DNA from: Nitratireductor kimnyeongensis
Lineage (GTDB): Bacteria; Pseudomonadota; Alphaproteobacteria; Rhizobiales; Rhizobiaceae
Length of the DNA: 64,000 nt
Assembly: GCF_019891395.1 (NCBI RefSeq)
Contig: NZ_CP078143.1
Coordinates: 1,588,001 to 1,652,000, forward strand
Direction: 5' to 3'
The translations under genes were made by a program, and so were the position numbers. Under the pieces are notes generated by a model. It made no database searches. It saw only the letters and a list, made by a program, of their open reading frames with translations, and was not told where the DNA came from. This document shows, one piece after another, positions 55,681 to 64,000 of the stretch; within the stretch, counting starts at the first letter, position 1, and each line of letters begins with the position of its first letter.

Positions 55681-56378
55681 GCCATTGCGGCCTTCTCCAA
55701 TGCAGCGTCCTGCTCTATGCGGCCGGACCGCATCGCCACCTGACGCTCGCAGCGCGCCGCAAGAGCTGCATCATGCGTAACGAGCACCAAGGAGGTGCCG
55801 CGTTCCTTTGCCTTGGCGAAGAGCATGTCGGAGATCTGCCTGCCGGTCGCCTGATCGAGATTTCCGGTCGGTTCATCGGCGATCAGGATCGCCGGCCCCG
55901 GCGCCAGAGCACGGGCAATCGCCACACGCTGCTGTTCGCCGCCAGAAAGCTCTCCCGGATAGTGCGTCAGACGCTGCGAGAGACCAACGGCTGCCAGTTC
56001 CTGCTCGGCGGCGCGGAAAGGATCGGCGTGGCCGGCCAATTCCAGTGGCACGGCAACATTTTCCAGGGCCGTCATGTTGGGGATGAGATGGAAGGACTGG
56101 AAAACAATGCCTATGGAGCGCCCACGAAAGGCGGCAATCGCATCCTCGCTCAACCCGTTGATCTGCGTACCGCCAACCCGAACAACGCCGTCGTCCACGC
56201 GCTCGAGTCCGGCAATCACCATCAGAAGCGTGGACTTGCCCGAACCGGACGGGCCCACGATTGCCGTCGAGCGACCGCGCTCAACCGAAAGGCTGACGCC
56301 TTTGAGAACATGCACCGAGGACGCACCCTCACCAAGTGTCAGTGACACGTTCTCAAGTTCGATCACGGCTTCTGTCAC
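55677..56378 (-). CDS. ABC transporter ATP-binding protein (YbbA type)
   Basis: The 233-residue ATPase has Walker [18 protein letters not shown], the LolD/MacB-type [20 protein letters not shown], signature [15 protein letters not shown] and Walker [13 protein letters not shown]. It powers the FtsX-like permease encoded next. The divergent neighbour is a TesA-like esterase, the same arrangement as tesA-ybbA-ybbP in enterobacteria, which supports the assignment. Confidence 0.94.
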   Translation of the reverse strand: MTEAVIELENVSLTLGEGASSVHVLKGVSLSVERGRSTAIVGPSGSGKSTLLMVIAGLERVDDGVVRVGGTQINGLSEDAIAAFRGRSIGIVFQSFHLIPNMTALENVAVPLELAGHADPFRAAEQELAAVGLSQRLTHYPGELSGGEQQRVAIARALAPGPAILIADEPTGNLDQATGRQISDMLFAKAKERGTSLVLVTHDAALAARCERQVAMRSGRIEQDAALEKAAMA

Positions 56379-56457
56379 GGAAAAGACATCCTATATTGGG
56401 AAGAAACGACGCTGGGATCGTACAATCGCACGATTTCGCAAATATGGGTTATCCCGC

Positions 56458-57129
56458 ATGGCATTCAAATTTTTTCGTCCGTCCGGCCACTTCACAAATA
56501 TTTCATTCGCTGCCACAGCGCTCGCTCTGGCGGTTTGCATGGCCGTGACAGCCAGGGCGGATACGATCGATATCGTTGGTTTCGGCGACAGCCTCATGGC
56601 CGGCTACAACCTTGGTCCAGATGAAGGGTTTCCCGAGCAGCTCGAGGATGCGCTCAGGGCGGAGGGCTATGATGTCGCCATCGCCAATGCCGGCGTTTCC
56701 GGCGACACTTCCAGCGGCGGGCTTTCACGCCTTGAATGGTCCGTTCCGGAAACTGCGGACATCGTTCTTGTTGAACTTGGCGCAAACGACATGCTGCGCG
56801 GCATTCCGCCCGCCTCCACCGAACAGAATCTCGACCGGATGATCGCCATGCTGAAAGAACGCGGGCAGCACGTGATTCTGGCGGGCATGTTGGCCGCACC
56901 CAATCTCGGCGAGGATTATGCCGCCGCCTTCAACCCGATTTTCCCCGCTCTGGCAGAGAAACACGAGATCCCGCTCATTCCCTTCTTCCTCGACGTCGTG
57001 GCCGCGGAACCGGCTTTGCTGCTCGAAGATGGCATGCATCCCAATGCCGCGGGGGTCGCGCGCATGGTGGAGCGTATCCTGCCCATCGTTCGCGAGGTTA
57101 TCGATGAGCATCAAAAGGAAGACACCTGA
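56458..57129 (+). CDS. SGNH-hydrolase arylesterase/thioesterase I (TesA-like)
   Basis: The 223-residue protein has a signal peptide (NISFAATALALAVCMAVTAR-AD). The SGNH blocks follow: GFGDSLMAGYNLG (catalytic Ser), ANAGVSGDTSSGG, LVELGANDMLRG (Asn) and DGMHPNAAGVARM (Asp-His). It should hydrolyse esters or thioesters in the periplasm. It is divergent from the ybbA/ybbP-like pair. ATG 56458 fits the signal peptide although the ribosome site is weak. Confidence 0.93.
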   Translation: MAFKFFRPSGHFTNISFAATALALAVCMAVTARADTIDIVGFGDSLMAGYNLGPDEGFPEQLEDALRAEGYDVAIANAGVSGDTSSGGLSRLEWSVPETADIVLVELGANDMLRGIPPASTEQNLDRMIAMLKERGQHVILAGMLAAPNLGEDYAAAFNPIFPALAEKHEIPLIPFFLDVVAAEPALLLEDGMHPNAAGVARMVERILPIVREVIDEHQKEDT

Positions 57130-57208
57130 CTCCTGATAAAGAAACCGCTTGCTCACATTGGCAATCGGTGATTCGCTTGGATTGACACTGCGATTCGAGG
57201 AGGTTGCC

Positions 57209-57808
57209 ATGCCGCGACTTTTCACCGCCCTCGAGATCCCGCGTGACGCCGCCCTGTCGTTGTCACTTCTGCGCGGGGGCCTCCCAGGAGCTCGTTGGAT
57301 CGATGTCGAAAACTATCATCTCACATTGCGATTCTTCGGCGACGTGGAAGGACACACGGCAGACGAGATCGCCAATGCGCTCGATAGGGTTCGGCGACCA
57401 GCTTTTTCGATGAAGCTGTCCGGCGTGGGGGCATTCGGGCAGAAGAAGCCCCATTCCATCTGGGCTGGCGTATCCGCTTCGCCTGATCTCTACGCCCTGC
57501 AGGGCGAGATCGAAAGCATTTGCCGACGTTTACGCCTGCCGCCAGATCCCCGGAAGTTCACACCGCATGTGACCTTGGCCCGTCTGAAGAATTCCAACCC
57601 GCGCGACATCGCAGGCTATCTTTCGGCGCGCGGAAATTTCGCCTCGGTGCCCTTCTCCATAGGCCGTTTCGTGTTGATGTCGTCGCGCGCTTCTTTCGGT
57701 GGCGGGCCGTACATCATTGAGGAAGCCTGGCCTCTGGTGAGCGCGGAATATGATCGTCAGTCGAGCTTCGAAAGCAATGCTTCTGAAGCCTCGCGGATCG
57801 TCTGGTAA
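57209..57808 (+). CDS. thpR: RNA 2',3'-cyclic phosphodiesterase
   Basis: The 199-residue protein is a 2H phosphoesterase with the two H-x-T-x motifs HLTL (His37, Thr39) and HVTL in RKFTPHVTLARLKN, and the ThpR N terminus PRLFTALEIPRDAA. GAGGAGG precedes the ATG. Its last 52 nt overlap the 3' end of the convergent phosphatase gene, so the C-terminal tail after AWPLVSAEY is probably species-specific. Confidence 0.92.
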   Translation: MPRLFTALEIPRDAALSLSLLRGGLPGARWIDVENYHLTLRFFGDVEGHTADEIANALDRVRRPAFSMKLSGVGAFGQKKPHSIWAGVSASPDLYALQGEIESICRRLRLPPDPRKFTPHVTLARLKNSNPRDIAGYLSARGNFASVPFSIGRFVLMSSRASFGGGPYIIEEAWPLVSAEYDRQSSFESNASEASRIVW

Positions 57809-58230
57809 ACCGAGGCAAAGCCATCCGCACCCCCGTAATAAGGGTCGGGAATGTCCACCATCCTGCCGTTCGCATAATCGAGAAAGAGGTGAATCTTCCC
57901 GGACATGTCACGGGGAGCGCGCTCGCGCAGTGTCTGCACGTTGTTGCGATCCATGCCCAGAAGCAAATCGTAGCGGTCGAAGTCCGCTGACCCCACCTGT
58001 TGTGCCCGCTGGTGAGAAATATCGACACCGAACCTGTGGGCGATTTCGATCGAACGCGGGTCAGGTGGATTGCCCACATGCCACGCACCGGTTCCAGCCG
58101 AACCAATCACGAAATCCGCCAGTCGCCCGCGCTCCGCCACAACGCTACGAAATACCCCCTCCGCGAGCGGGGAACGGCAGATATTACCCAGACAGACGAA
58201 GAGAATGGAGGTACGAGGCTTTGCGTTCAT
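57757..58230 (-). CDS. Low-molecular-weight protein-tyrosine phosphatase
   Basis: The 157-residue protein has the phosphate-binding loop FVCLGNICRSPLAEG (C-x5-R, Cys13 and Arg19) and the general acid in DIPDPYYGG. It begins at ATG 58230, where the family N terminus starts. Targets may include protein tyrosines or arginines. The 3' end overlaps convergent thpR by 52 bp. Confidence 0.94.
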   Translation of the reverse strand: MNAKPRTSILFVCLGNICRSPLAEGVFRSVVAERGRLADFVIGSAGTGAWHVGNPPDPRSIEIAHRFGVDISHQRAQQVGSADFDRYDLLLGMDRNNVQTLRERAPRDMSGKIHLFLDYANGRMVDIPDPYYGGADGFASVYQTIREASEALLSKLD

Positions 58231-58288
58231 GGCCGGTGCGCTATCATCCTTGTGAGGTTTCCGACAGGCGATACCATGGAGAGACGCG

Positions 58289-58612
58289 ATGGCAAGGGCA
58301 AAGCTCGATCCTGCTGCACTGGAACAGGCGCTCAAGACACTTGACGGATGGGATCTCGCGGAAGATGGGGGCTCCATCCAGCGGCGCTTCACCTTCGCCG
58401 ATTTTTCCGAAGCATTCGCCTTCATGATGCGTTCAGCGCTTATGGCTGAAAAACTGAACCATCATCCTGACTGGTCGAATGTCTACAAGACGGTGGATGT
58501 CAGCCTTTCAACCCATGATGCGGACGGGGTGACTGAACTCGATCTCAAGCTCGCACTGGCGATGAATGGATTTGTCGGCGATGAACCTGCTCGGGTTCCG
58601 CTCAAATATTGA
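58289..58612 (+). CDS. phhB: 4a-hydroxytetrahydrobiopterin dehydratase (DCoH/PhhB)
   Basis: The 107-residue protein contains the pterin-dehydratase core FTFADFSEAFAFMMRSALMA followed by the active-site HHPDWSNVYKTVDVSLSTHD. It dehydrates the carbinolamine formed by aromatic amino-acid hydroxylases, recycling the pterin cofactor. No phenylalanine hydroxylase is in the window. It precedes the DUF1232 gene by 44 nt. Confidence 0.95.
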   Translation: MARAKLDPAALEQALKTLDGWDLAEDGGSIQRRFTFADFSEAFAFMMRSALMAEKLNHHPDWSNVYKTVDVSLSTHDADGVTELDLKLALAMNGFVGDEPARVPLKY

Positions 58613-58656
58613 ATTTTGATGGCTGGCTCCCACATCTTTGTAAGCAGGAGCAGACC

Positions 58657-59037
58657 ATGGACGATGTCAAAATCGGTGAAATTCTCGAACCGGTCGGTCC
58701 CCGTGAGACACGGGATCGCGAAGAGCGTGTACGTGCGAGGTTTTGGCGCACGATGAAAAAGGCGGCCCGTCAGGTTCCGTTCATGGAGGATCTGGTGGCC
58801 GGCTATTTTTGCGCGCTCGACAATGACACCCCGCCAAAGGTGCGCGGTGTGCTGCTTGCCGCTCTCGCTTATTTTGTACTCCCTCTCGACGTGGTACCGG
58901 ATTTTCTCCTTGGTTTCGGCTTTACAGACGATATCGCCGTACTGGCGGCCGCGCTGAACGCGGTGCGCCGCCATATTACGCCGGCCCACCGCTTTGCGGC
59001 CAGACAGGCCCTTACCGAAACCGCCCCGGACCACTGA
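58657..59037 (+). CDS. DUF1232 (YkvA) family membrane protein
   Basis: The 126-residue protein has the YkvA motif: a basic amphipathic stretch followed by GVLLAALAYFVLPLDVVPDF and LLGFGFTDDIAVLAAALNAV. CAGGAG lies before ATG 58657. The family is membrane-associated and of unknown function. It may be cotranscribed with phhB. Confidence 0.88.
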   Translation: MDDVKIGEILEPVGPRETRDREERVRARFWRTMKKAARQVPFMEDLVAGYFCALDNDTPPKVRGVLLAALAYFVLPLDVVPDFLLGFGFTDDIAVLAAALNAVRRHITPAHRFAARQALTETAPDH

Positions 59038-59252
59038 CCAGTCAAAATCTTGCCTCTTTCATTCGTTTCAACCGCTAATGAAGGGGTGTTCGGAAGTTGA
59101 CGTATTTGATTGCGGCAACGAACATCGGGGTTGAACGCATGAAGAATCCGTCGATTAGCTTCACGCTTTGGTAACCCAGATTAAATAAAAATGAAGTGAT
59201 CTAGAGGGACCAGCCGGTCTCCAAACACTGGCAAAAAAAGACGGTCAAGACG

Positions 59253-59753
59253 ATGCGCGTACTGATTTCGACACTGATGCTCATTTGCGGAATGGCGGCG
59301 GCAAGCCCCGCGCTGGCCCAGGCAACGGCGGTGGGACAGCATCGCGACTGGGGTGTCTACAGCTACCAGTCCGGTAACGGCAAGGTATGTTATGCCATGA
59401 GCGTGCCAAAGGAAAAGCAGCCGGCCAGCCTCGACCATGGCGATATTTTCTTCTTTGTCAGCCAAAAGCCCGGTCAGAACGTTGCTTCAGAACCGCAGTT
59501 TATCGCCGCATACAATTTCCAGACGAATTCCAAGGTAATTGTGACGGTGGGCAACAAGAGCTTCACCATGTTCACGCAGGGCAAGTCTGCCTGGCTTGAG
59601 AACGCAGCTGAAGAGCCTCAGTTAATCGCAGCGATGAAGGGCGGTTCAGACATGAAGGTTGCTGCTAAATCTGGTCGTGGCAACGACACCAGCTACACAT
59701 TCTCTCTCAGCGGCGTCACAGCTGCGATCGACGCCACCCAGAACTGCAAGTAG
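59253..59753 (+). CDS. Invasion-associated locus B (IalB) family protein
   Basis: The 166-residue protein has a signal peptide (LISTLMLICGMAAASPALA). The IalB pattern follows: HRDWGVYSYQSGNGKVCYAM, PQFIAAYNFQTNSKVIVTVG, and a C-terminal IDATQNCK whose Cys probably pairs with that in KVCYA. Related proteins occur throughout alphaproteobacteria, not only in invasive ones, and act in the envelope. It is preceded by about 215 nt without a gene. Confidence 0.9.
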   Translation: MRVLISTLMLICGMAAASPALAQATAVGQHRDWGVYSYQSGNGKVCYAMSVPKEKQPASLDHGDIFFFVSQKPGQNVASEPQFIAAYNFQTNSKVIVTVGNKSFTMFTQGKSAWLENAAEEPQLIAAMKGGSDMKVAAKSGRGNDTSYTFSLSGVTAAIDATQNCK

Positions 59754-59892
59754 AGTGTGCAAAACCCGGCTGCCGGCTGCAGCAGGTGACGGCAGCCTTC
59801 AGGCGTGGTATGAGCGCGGCAAATGAAGGGTAAACGCGGAATTCGGGACACGAATTCGCAATGCGTTACCTGCAACGCACTTCAAGAACGCC

Positions 59893-61119
59893 ATGGCACT
59901 GACACTCGACCTATCGACGCCTGAGGGGCGCGCTGATCTGCGCCCCGCCACCAAAGCCGAAAAGCAGTCGCTGATCGGACTTTCGCGTGATGAACTCGCA
60001 GAAGCGCTGCTTGCACTCGGTGTGCCGGAGCGGCAGGCGCGCATGCGTGTGCGCCAGCTGTGGCACTGGCTTTACGTGCGCGGCGTTTCCGATTTTTCGC
60101 AGATGTTCAACATCTCGAAGGATCTGCGGGCCCAGCTCGATCAGCACTTCACGATTGCCCGTCCGGAAATCATCGAAGAGCAAATTTCCAAGGACGGCAC
60201 CTGCAAGTGGCTGATGCGTTTTCCGGCGCGTGGCGCGGGCCGCCCGGTGGATGTGGAAACCGTCTACATTCCCGAGGAAGGCCGCGGCACACTATGCATT
60301 TCCAGCCAGGTGGGCTGCACGCTGACCTGCACCTTCTGCCACACCGGTACACAAAAATTGGTTCGCAACCTGACGCCGGGCGAAATACTCGACCAGCTTC
60401 TCGTGGCGCGGGATCGGCTTGGTGATTTCCCCGATGCCGATACGCCCGACGGGGCCATCGTGCCGGCGGAAGGCCGCAAGGTCACCAATATCGTGATGAT
60501 GGGTATGGGAGAGCCGCTCTACAATTTCGAAAATGTAAAGCAAGCGCTTCTCATCGCCTCCGATGGCGAAGGCCTTTCGCTCTCAAAGCGCCGCATCACA
60601 CTTTCAACCTCCGGCGTGGTTCCGGAAATCTATCGCACCGGCGAGGAAATTGGCGTCATGCTGGCGATCTCGCTGCACGCCGTGCGCGACGAACTGCGCA
60701 ACGAGCTTGTGCCGATCAATAAGAAATATCCGCTGAAAGAGCTGCTCGACGCCTGCCGCGCCTATCCGGGCCTTTCGAACGCGCGGCGTATCACCTTTGA
60801 GTATGTGATGCTGAAGGGTGTCAACGATTCGCTCGACGATGCCCGCGAACTGGTGCGGCTGCTGAAGGGCATCCCCGCGAAGATCAACCTGATCCCTTTC
60901 AATCCATGGCCGGGCAGCGATTACGAATGCTCCGACTGGGAGCAGATCGAGGAATTTGCTGATCTCGTCAACAAGGCCGGATACGCCTCGCCCATCCGAA
61001 CCCCGCGCGGACGCGACATCCTGGCGGCATGCGGTCAGCTCAAATCTGCTTCGGAGCGGATGAAGAAAGCTGATCGGCTGAAGCTGGAAGCCATGATGAT
61101 CGCCGGCCACGGTGAATAA
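59893..61119 (+). CDS. rlmN: 23S rRNA (adenine-2503-C2)/tRNA methyltransferase
   Basis: The 408-residue radical-SAM enzyme has the cluster motif C-x3-C-x2-C in [20 protein letters not shown], the N-terminal [34 protein letters not shown], and the C-terminal catalytic Cys in DILAACGQL. It methylates A2503 of 23S rRNA and A37 of some tRNAs. Length fits alphaproteobacterial RlmN. A strong terminator follows. Confidence 0.97.
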   Translation: MALTLDLSTPEGRADLRPATKAEKQSLIGLSRDELAEALLALGVPERQARMRVRQLWHWLYVRGVSDFSQMFNISKDLRAQLDQHFTIARPEIIEEQISKDGTCKWLMRFPARGAGRPVDVETVYIPEEGRGTLCISSQVGCTLTCTFCHTGTQKLVRNLTPGEILDQLLVARDRLGDFPDADTPDGAIVPAEGRKVTNIVMMGMGEPLYNFENVKQALLIASDGEGLSLSKRRITLSTSGVVPEIYRTGEEIGVMLAISLHAVRDELRNELVPINKKYPLKELLDACRAYPGLSNARRITFEYVMLKGVNDSLDDARELVRLLKGIPAKINLIPFNPWPGSDYECSDWEQIEEFADLVNKAGYASPIRTPRGRDILAACGQLKSASERMKKADRLKLEAMMIAGHGE

Positions 61120-61141
61120 AAGGCGACCTGATTGAGAAACA

Positions 61142-61178
61142 ATCGCCGGCCCGCTCGCTGCGCGCCGGCGATTTTTTT
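61142..61178 (+). terminator. Rho-independent terminator after rlmN
   Basis: A 9-bp stem (ATCGCCGGC with GCCGGCGAT, 13-nt loop) is followed by six Ts, about 20 nt after the stop. Confidence 0.88.
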
Positions 61179-61194
61179 GCGGCTACCAGCCCGA

Positions 61195-61836
61195 TCAACG
61201 CGCCTGAGCGGTCAGGATTTTCAAGGCAAACGCCGAGAAGACGCCGGCAAAAAGATAATCGACCACCCGCGTGACACGCGGGCTCTTCTTCAAGAGCTGC
61301 GAAAAACTGTCCGCTGCAATGACCATTGGCGCGACGATGGGCAACGCCAGAGGGATAAACAAGAGCCCGAGAAAGAAGAGTTTCCCCGGTGCGTGGGGAT
61401 CACTGGCGGACACGAACTGCGGCAGGAATGTCATGAAGAACAGGATGATCTTCGGGTTCAGAAGATTGATGGCGAGCCCCGTGGCCCAGTTCTTCAACAG
61501 GGACCGCCCCGCGCTACCCTTCTTTTCCGGCGAGAACGCGGAGCCTTTGCGGATCGCCTGGATTGCCAGCCAGATCAGATAGCCCGCACCGAACACCTTG
61601 AGTGCAAGAAATGCCTCGGGAGACGCGACGATCAGGGCCGAAAGCCCCAGCGCCACCAGCGCCGTGTGGATCATGATTCCGGTCATCGCGCCAAACATGC
61701 AGGCGAAGCCGGCCGCCCTGCCCTGGCTCAGCGCCCGGCCGACAAACAGCGTCATATCCGGGCCCGGCGTAATCGAGATCACGAAGGTGGCGAGGGCAAA
61801 CTGTAGAATGGTGGCGAAGTCGGGAATGAAGGTCAT
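61195..61836 (-). CDS. LysE/RhtB-family amino-acid exporter
   Basis: The 213-residue protein has the N-terminal LATFVISITPGPDMTLFVGR (PGP motif), NWATGLAINLLNPKIILFFM and six hydrophobic helices. It should export a neutral or basic amino acid or homoserine-lactone-like compound. It is convergent to rlmN and upstream of nothing else on its strand within 90 nt. Confidence 0.93.
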   Translation of the reverse strand: MTFIPDFATILQFALATFVISITPGPDMTLFVGRALSQGRAAGFACMFGAMTGIMIHTALVALGLSALIVASPEAFLALKVFGAGYLIWLAIQAIRKGSAFSPEKKGSAGRSLLKNWATGLAINLLNPKIILFFMTFLPQFVSASDPHAPGKLFFLGLLFIPLALPIVAPMVIAADSFSQLLKKSPRVTRVVDYLFAGVFSAFALKILTAQAR

Positions 61837-61930
61837 GGAAGTGCTTCCGGCACAGTGTTGATCTGCCGGAAGCTAACGCAGGATCAGACCCGACGCCAGC
61901 GGCATGATCGGGCGGCCGCTGGTGCAGGCG

Positions 61931-62962
61931 TCAGATCGTTTCGGTCACCTTCTTGAGCTTGTCCGGTGTGTCCGGATTGAGCCCACGTTCCCGCGCGACT
62001 CGCTCGATCAGACGATAGTAACCGACGAGCGAGACAAGCGGATCCACCTGGCCATGGCCGGTGGATGGGGTTTTGATGGTGCGTTCCCCCAGATCACGCG
62101 AGGAGAAGCTCGCAATCTGGGCACCGAAGCCGCGCAGCTTTTCGAGCGACTGCGCGCTTGAAGCAAGCGCTGCGTCTTCCGGCACAAAGGCAAGAATGGG
62201 AAAGCCCTTGTCGACCAGCTGCATGGGCCCGTGCATTAGCTCGGCGAGGGAGAACGCTTCCGCATGAAGCTGGGCCGTCTCTTTTGCCTTCAGGGCCGCT
62301 TCCAGCGCAATGGCGAAGCCAGGACCACGACCGGCAGTGTAGATCGACCCGGCATTTGTCAGGAGTGGCAGCGCCGGCTCCCAGTCCACGTCGCAGGCGG
62401 CGGCCAGCGCCCCGGGCAGCCGACCGAGCGCGTCCTTAAGCGCTGCATCACCCGAAGCTGCCTGCGTGACGCCGGCGAGTGCTGCTGCAGACGCGATGAA
62501 GCTCTTGGTCGCCGCGACGCTCCGCTCCGTTCCGGCATGGATCGGCAAGACGATGTCGGCCGCCTTCGCAAGCGGGCTGTCCGCAACGTTGACCACTGCA
62601 AGCGTAACCGCGCCGCCCTTCTTGGCCGATGCCTGCGCGGCGACAATGTCAGGGCTCCCTCCGGACTGGGAAATGGTGATGTGCAGCGCGCGCTCCAGTT
62701 TTAGCGACGCGTCATAGACGGACGCCACCGAAGGGCCGATGGAGGCCACGGGAATGCCCGTGTGGATCTCGAACAGATATTTGAAGAAGCTCGCGGCATG
62801 ATCCGACGAGCCCCGCGCCGACATGCTCACCACGGCGGGTCCGCGCTCGGCAATCACCCGGCCAAGTTCGGCGAAGGTCTTTGCCTCTTGCGCAAAAAGC
62901 CGCTCTACCGCCTCGGCGGCCTCGGCGGTTTCCTGAAACATCAGGGAAGGCGTGTTAGTCAT
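61931..62962 (-). CDS. Double-SIS-domain sugar isomerase/deaminase (GlmS isomerase-domain/AgaS like)
   Basis: The 343-residue protein has two SIS domains: VSMSARGSSDHAASFFKYLF and the second ending in YYRLIERVARERGLNPDTPD, with the GlmS-like catalytic stretch ALEAALKAKETAQLHAEAFS, then LAELMHGPMQLVD. It lacks a glutaminase domain, so it probably deaminates or isomerises an amino-sugar phosphate, such as glucosamine 6-phosphate. It lies 39 nt after murQ. Together they would turn N-acetylmuramate 6-phosphate into a glycolytic sugar phosphate once a deacetylase (not seen here) acts. Confidence 0.9.
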   Translation of the reverse strand: MTNTPSLMFQETAEAAEAVERLFAQEAKTFAELGRVIAERGPAVVSMSARGSSDHAASFFKYLFEIHTGIPVASIGPSVASVYDASLKLERALHITISQSGGSPDIVAAQASAKKGGAVTLAVVNVADSPLAKAADIVLPIHAGTERSVAATKSFIASAAALAGVTQAASGDAALKDALGRLPGALAAACDVDWEPALPLLTNAGSIYTAGRGPGFAIALEAALKAKETAQLHAEAFSLAELMHGPMQLVDKGFPILAFVPEDAALASSAQSLEKLRGFGAQIASFSSRDLGERTIKTPSTGHGQVDPLVSLVGYYRLIERVARERGLNPDTPDKLKKVTETI

Positions 62963-63001
62963 CTCAGTCTTTCCGTCGTTGATGTTGAGAAACGGGTTTG
63001 T

Positions 63002-63892
63002 TCAACCCAGTTCGGCGATTGCACGATGCAGGTCGTCGCCGTTCCGCTCGAGCGCGACGTGCGCTTCCTCGGCCGAGAGCCCCCGCACGACGAGAACCGC
63101 CGGCTTGACATGAAAATCCGTTTTCTCGAGTGCGGCTCGCGCAGACCCTTCATCACAGTCCGCGACCTCTGTCAGCATCTCAACGGCGCGTTGAACGAGC
63201 TTCCTGTTGGAGGGCTTCATATCCACCATGCGGCCGCGATAGACTTTGCCGAGCCGCATCATCACTGCTGTCGAGAAAAGGTTGATCGCGATCTTCTGGC
63301 TTGTACCAGCCCCCATGCGCGTGGAGCCGGCAAGCACCTCCGCTCCCGTTGCGAGAAGCACGGGGCAATCGGCGCTTTCGAGAAGCGCGCTGCCGGGATT
63401 GTTGGCGATGCCGATGGTCAGCGCACCCCGCGCCTTGGCGGCCTCGATTGCCGCCAATGTATAAGGTGTACTGCCGCTCGCCGCGAGCCCGATCACCACA
63501 TCGAGAGGCCCGCAAGCCAGCGCATCAATCTCGTCTCGACCCGCAGCCTCATCATCTTCGGCACTCTCGCGTGCTTCAGCCACGCTGATGCTGCCTCCGG
63601 CCAGCAAAAACAGGCTACGCTCCTCCGGCCATCCAAACGTGGGGTAAAGCTCGACCGCATCCAACATTGCCACACGGCCCGAAGTTCCTGCTCCCGCATA
63701 GATGAGCCGGCTCTCGGGATTCGCAAGACGCTGCACTGCCGCTTCAACAGCCTCTTCCAGAGCCGGAAGGGCGGCAGAGGCCGCATCCATTGCAGCGCGC
63801 TGACCATCGAGCATGGCATTCAGCATATCCGCGGTCGAAAACCGCTCAATGTCACGATACGCTTGGCTTGCTGTTTCTGTCGCTGTTGTCAT
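63002..63892 (-). CDS. murQ: N-acetylmuramic acid 6-phosphate etherase
   Basis: The 296-residue SIS-fold protein has the MurQ motifs AGAGTSGRVAMLDAVELYPT, DVVIGLAASGSTPYTLAAIE, the catalytic-region NPGSALLESADCPV, and INLFSTAVMMRLGKVYRGRM followed by VDMKPSN. It splits MurNAc-6-P into GlcNAc-6-P and D-lactate during peptidoglycan recycling. ATG 63892 is chosen as the longer frame adds non-conserved residues. The operon continues with the double-SIS gene. Confidence 0.95.
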   Translation of the reverse strand: MTTATETASQAYRDIERFSTADMLNAMLDGQRAAMDAASAALPALEEAVEAAVQRLANPESRLIYAGAGTSGRVAMLDAVELYPTFGWPEERSLFLLAGGSISVAEARESAEDDEAAGRDEIDALACGPLDVVIGLAASGSTPYTLAAIEAAKARGALTIGIANNPGSALLESADCPVLLATGAEVLAGSTRMGAGTSQKIAINLFSTAVMMRLGKVYRGRMVDMKPSNRKLVQRAVEMLTEVADCDEGSARAALEKTDFHVKPAVLVVRGLSAEEAHVALERNGDDLHRAIAELG

Positions 63893-63930
63893 GGTCGGCT
63901 CTCTGGTTTCGGGTTCGCCGTCTATGATAG

Positions 63931-63948
63931 ACCAATTTAATACCAAAT
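63931..63948. promoter_or_regulatory. Possible operator upstream of murQ
   Basis: ACCAATT and ACCAAAT occur as direct repeats with an 11-nt period at 63931-63948 in the short divergent gap before murQ. The spacing of one helical turn suggests a regulator site. Evidence is weak. Confidence 0.3.
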
Positions 63949-63966
63949 GAATTAGCAGGCATCCTC

Positions 63967-64000
63967 ATGAAAATCCATTCCCGTGGCTCGGAAAATCTCG
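63967..64000 (+). CDS. Possible divergent gene, N-terminal 11 codons only
   Basis: An ATG at 63967 opens a frame (MKIHSRGSENL) that runs off the window end, divergent from murQ across 74 nt. A regulator or transporter gene of the amino-sugar operon would be expected here, but too little is visible to identify it. Confidence 0.3.
   Translation, partial: MKIHSRGSENL

Overview
The window is GC-rich, densely packed DNA from an alphaproteobacterium, most likely a Hyphomicrobiales member near the Phyllobacteriaceae (Mesorhizobium, Nitratireductor, Chelativorans and relatives). This is inferred from family content: an IalB-like protein, DUF1223, DUF2794, a ccmABCDG block next to acnA, a YggT/YggU pair, many solute importers, and LysE, LacI, GntR and LysR families. 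No CRISPR array, rRNA or intact prophage is visible. One tRNA gene, tRNA-Ala(CGC), lies on the minus strand at 25853-25928.

Region 1 (1-6794) is a transport and accessory block. It holds the tail of one ABC ATPase, an ornithine-cyclodeaminase-family enzyme, a LysR regulator, and a complete CUT1-type sugar importer (binding protein, two permeases, ATPase) with no enzyme genes beside it.

Region 2 (about 6825-25858) looks like a 19-kb catabolic island. A 45-bp direct repeat (40/45 identical) flanks it, and the right copy touches the 3' end of the tRNA-Ala gene. The edges carry mobile-element debris: a 209-bp IS3-family deletion derivative with perfect 11-bp ends on the left, and IS21 istA, DUF2924 and serine-recombinase fragments on the right. 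The cargo has two modules. The first is gntR-denD-otnK-otnC-otnI-glcG-like, the known tetronate (erythronate/threonate) route to dihydroxyacetone phosphate. The second has a LacI regulator, a ribose-type ABC importer, a 2,4-dienoyl-CoA-reductase/trimethylamine-dehydrogenase-like flavoprotein, a Gfo/Idh dehydrogenase, an FrlC-like isomerase, an LVIVD-repeat protein and an FAD oxidoreductase. The same 23-bp dyad stands before gntR and before the importer operon, so the GntR protein probably controls both. LacI-type operators lie in the divergent promoter region at 18454-18720. The combined pathway is not one I recognise.

Region 3 (25929-64000) is mostly conserved chromosomal backbone. It includes yggT/yggU, pyrophosphatase, LemA and two TPM-domain proteins, pyridoxal kinase, carbonic anhydrase, a marR-bcr operon, M3 peptidase, a phoD-type phosphatase with a candidate PHO box, a persulfide-dioxygenase-like enzyme, typA, cytochrome c maturation genes ccmABCDG, aconitase acnA, a Bax-inhibitor-1 family protein, a ybbA/ybbP-type ABC system divergent from a tesA-like esterase, thpR, a low-molecular-weight phosphatase, a pterin dehydratase, an ialB-like gene, rlmN, a LysE exporter, and an amino-sugar operon ending with murQ at the right edge.

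Family calls come from reading translated motifs. No database search was run. Where a start codon was moved from the longest possible frame, the reason is given in the entry.
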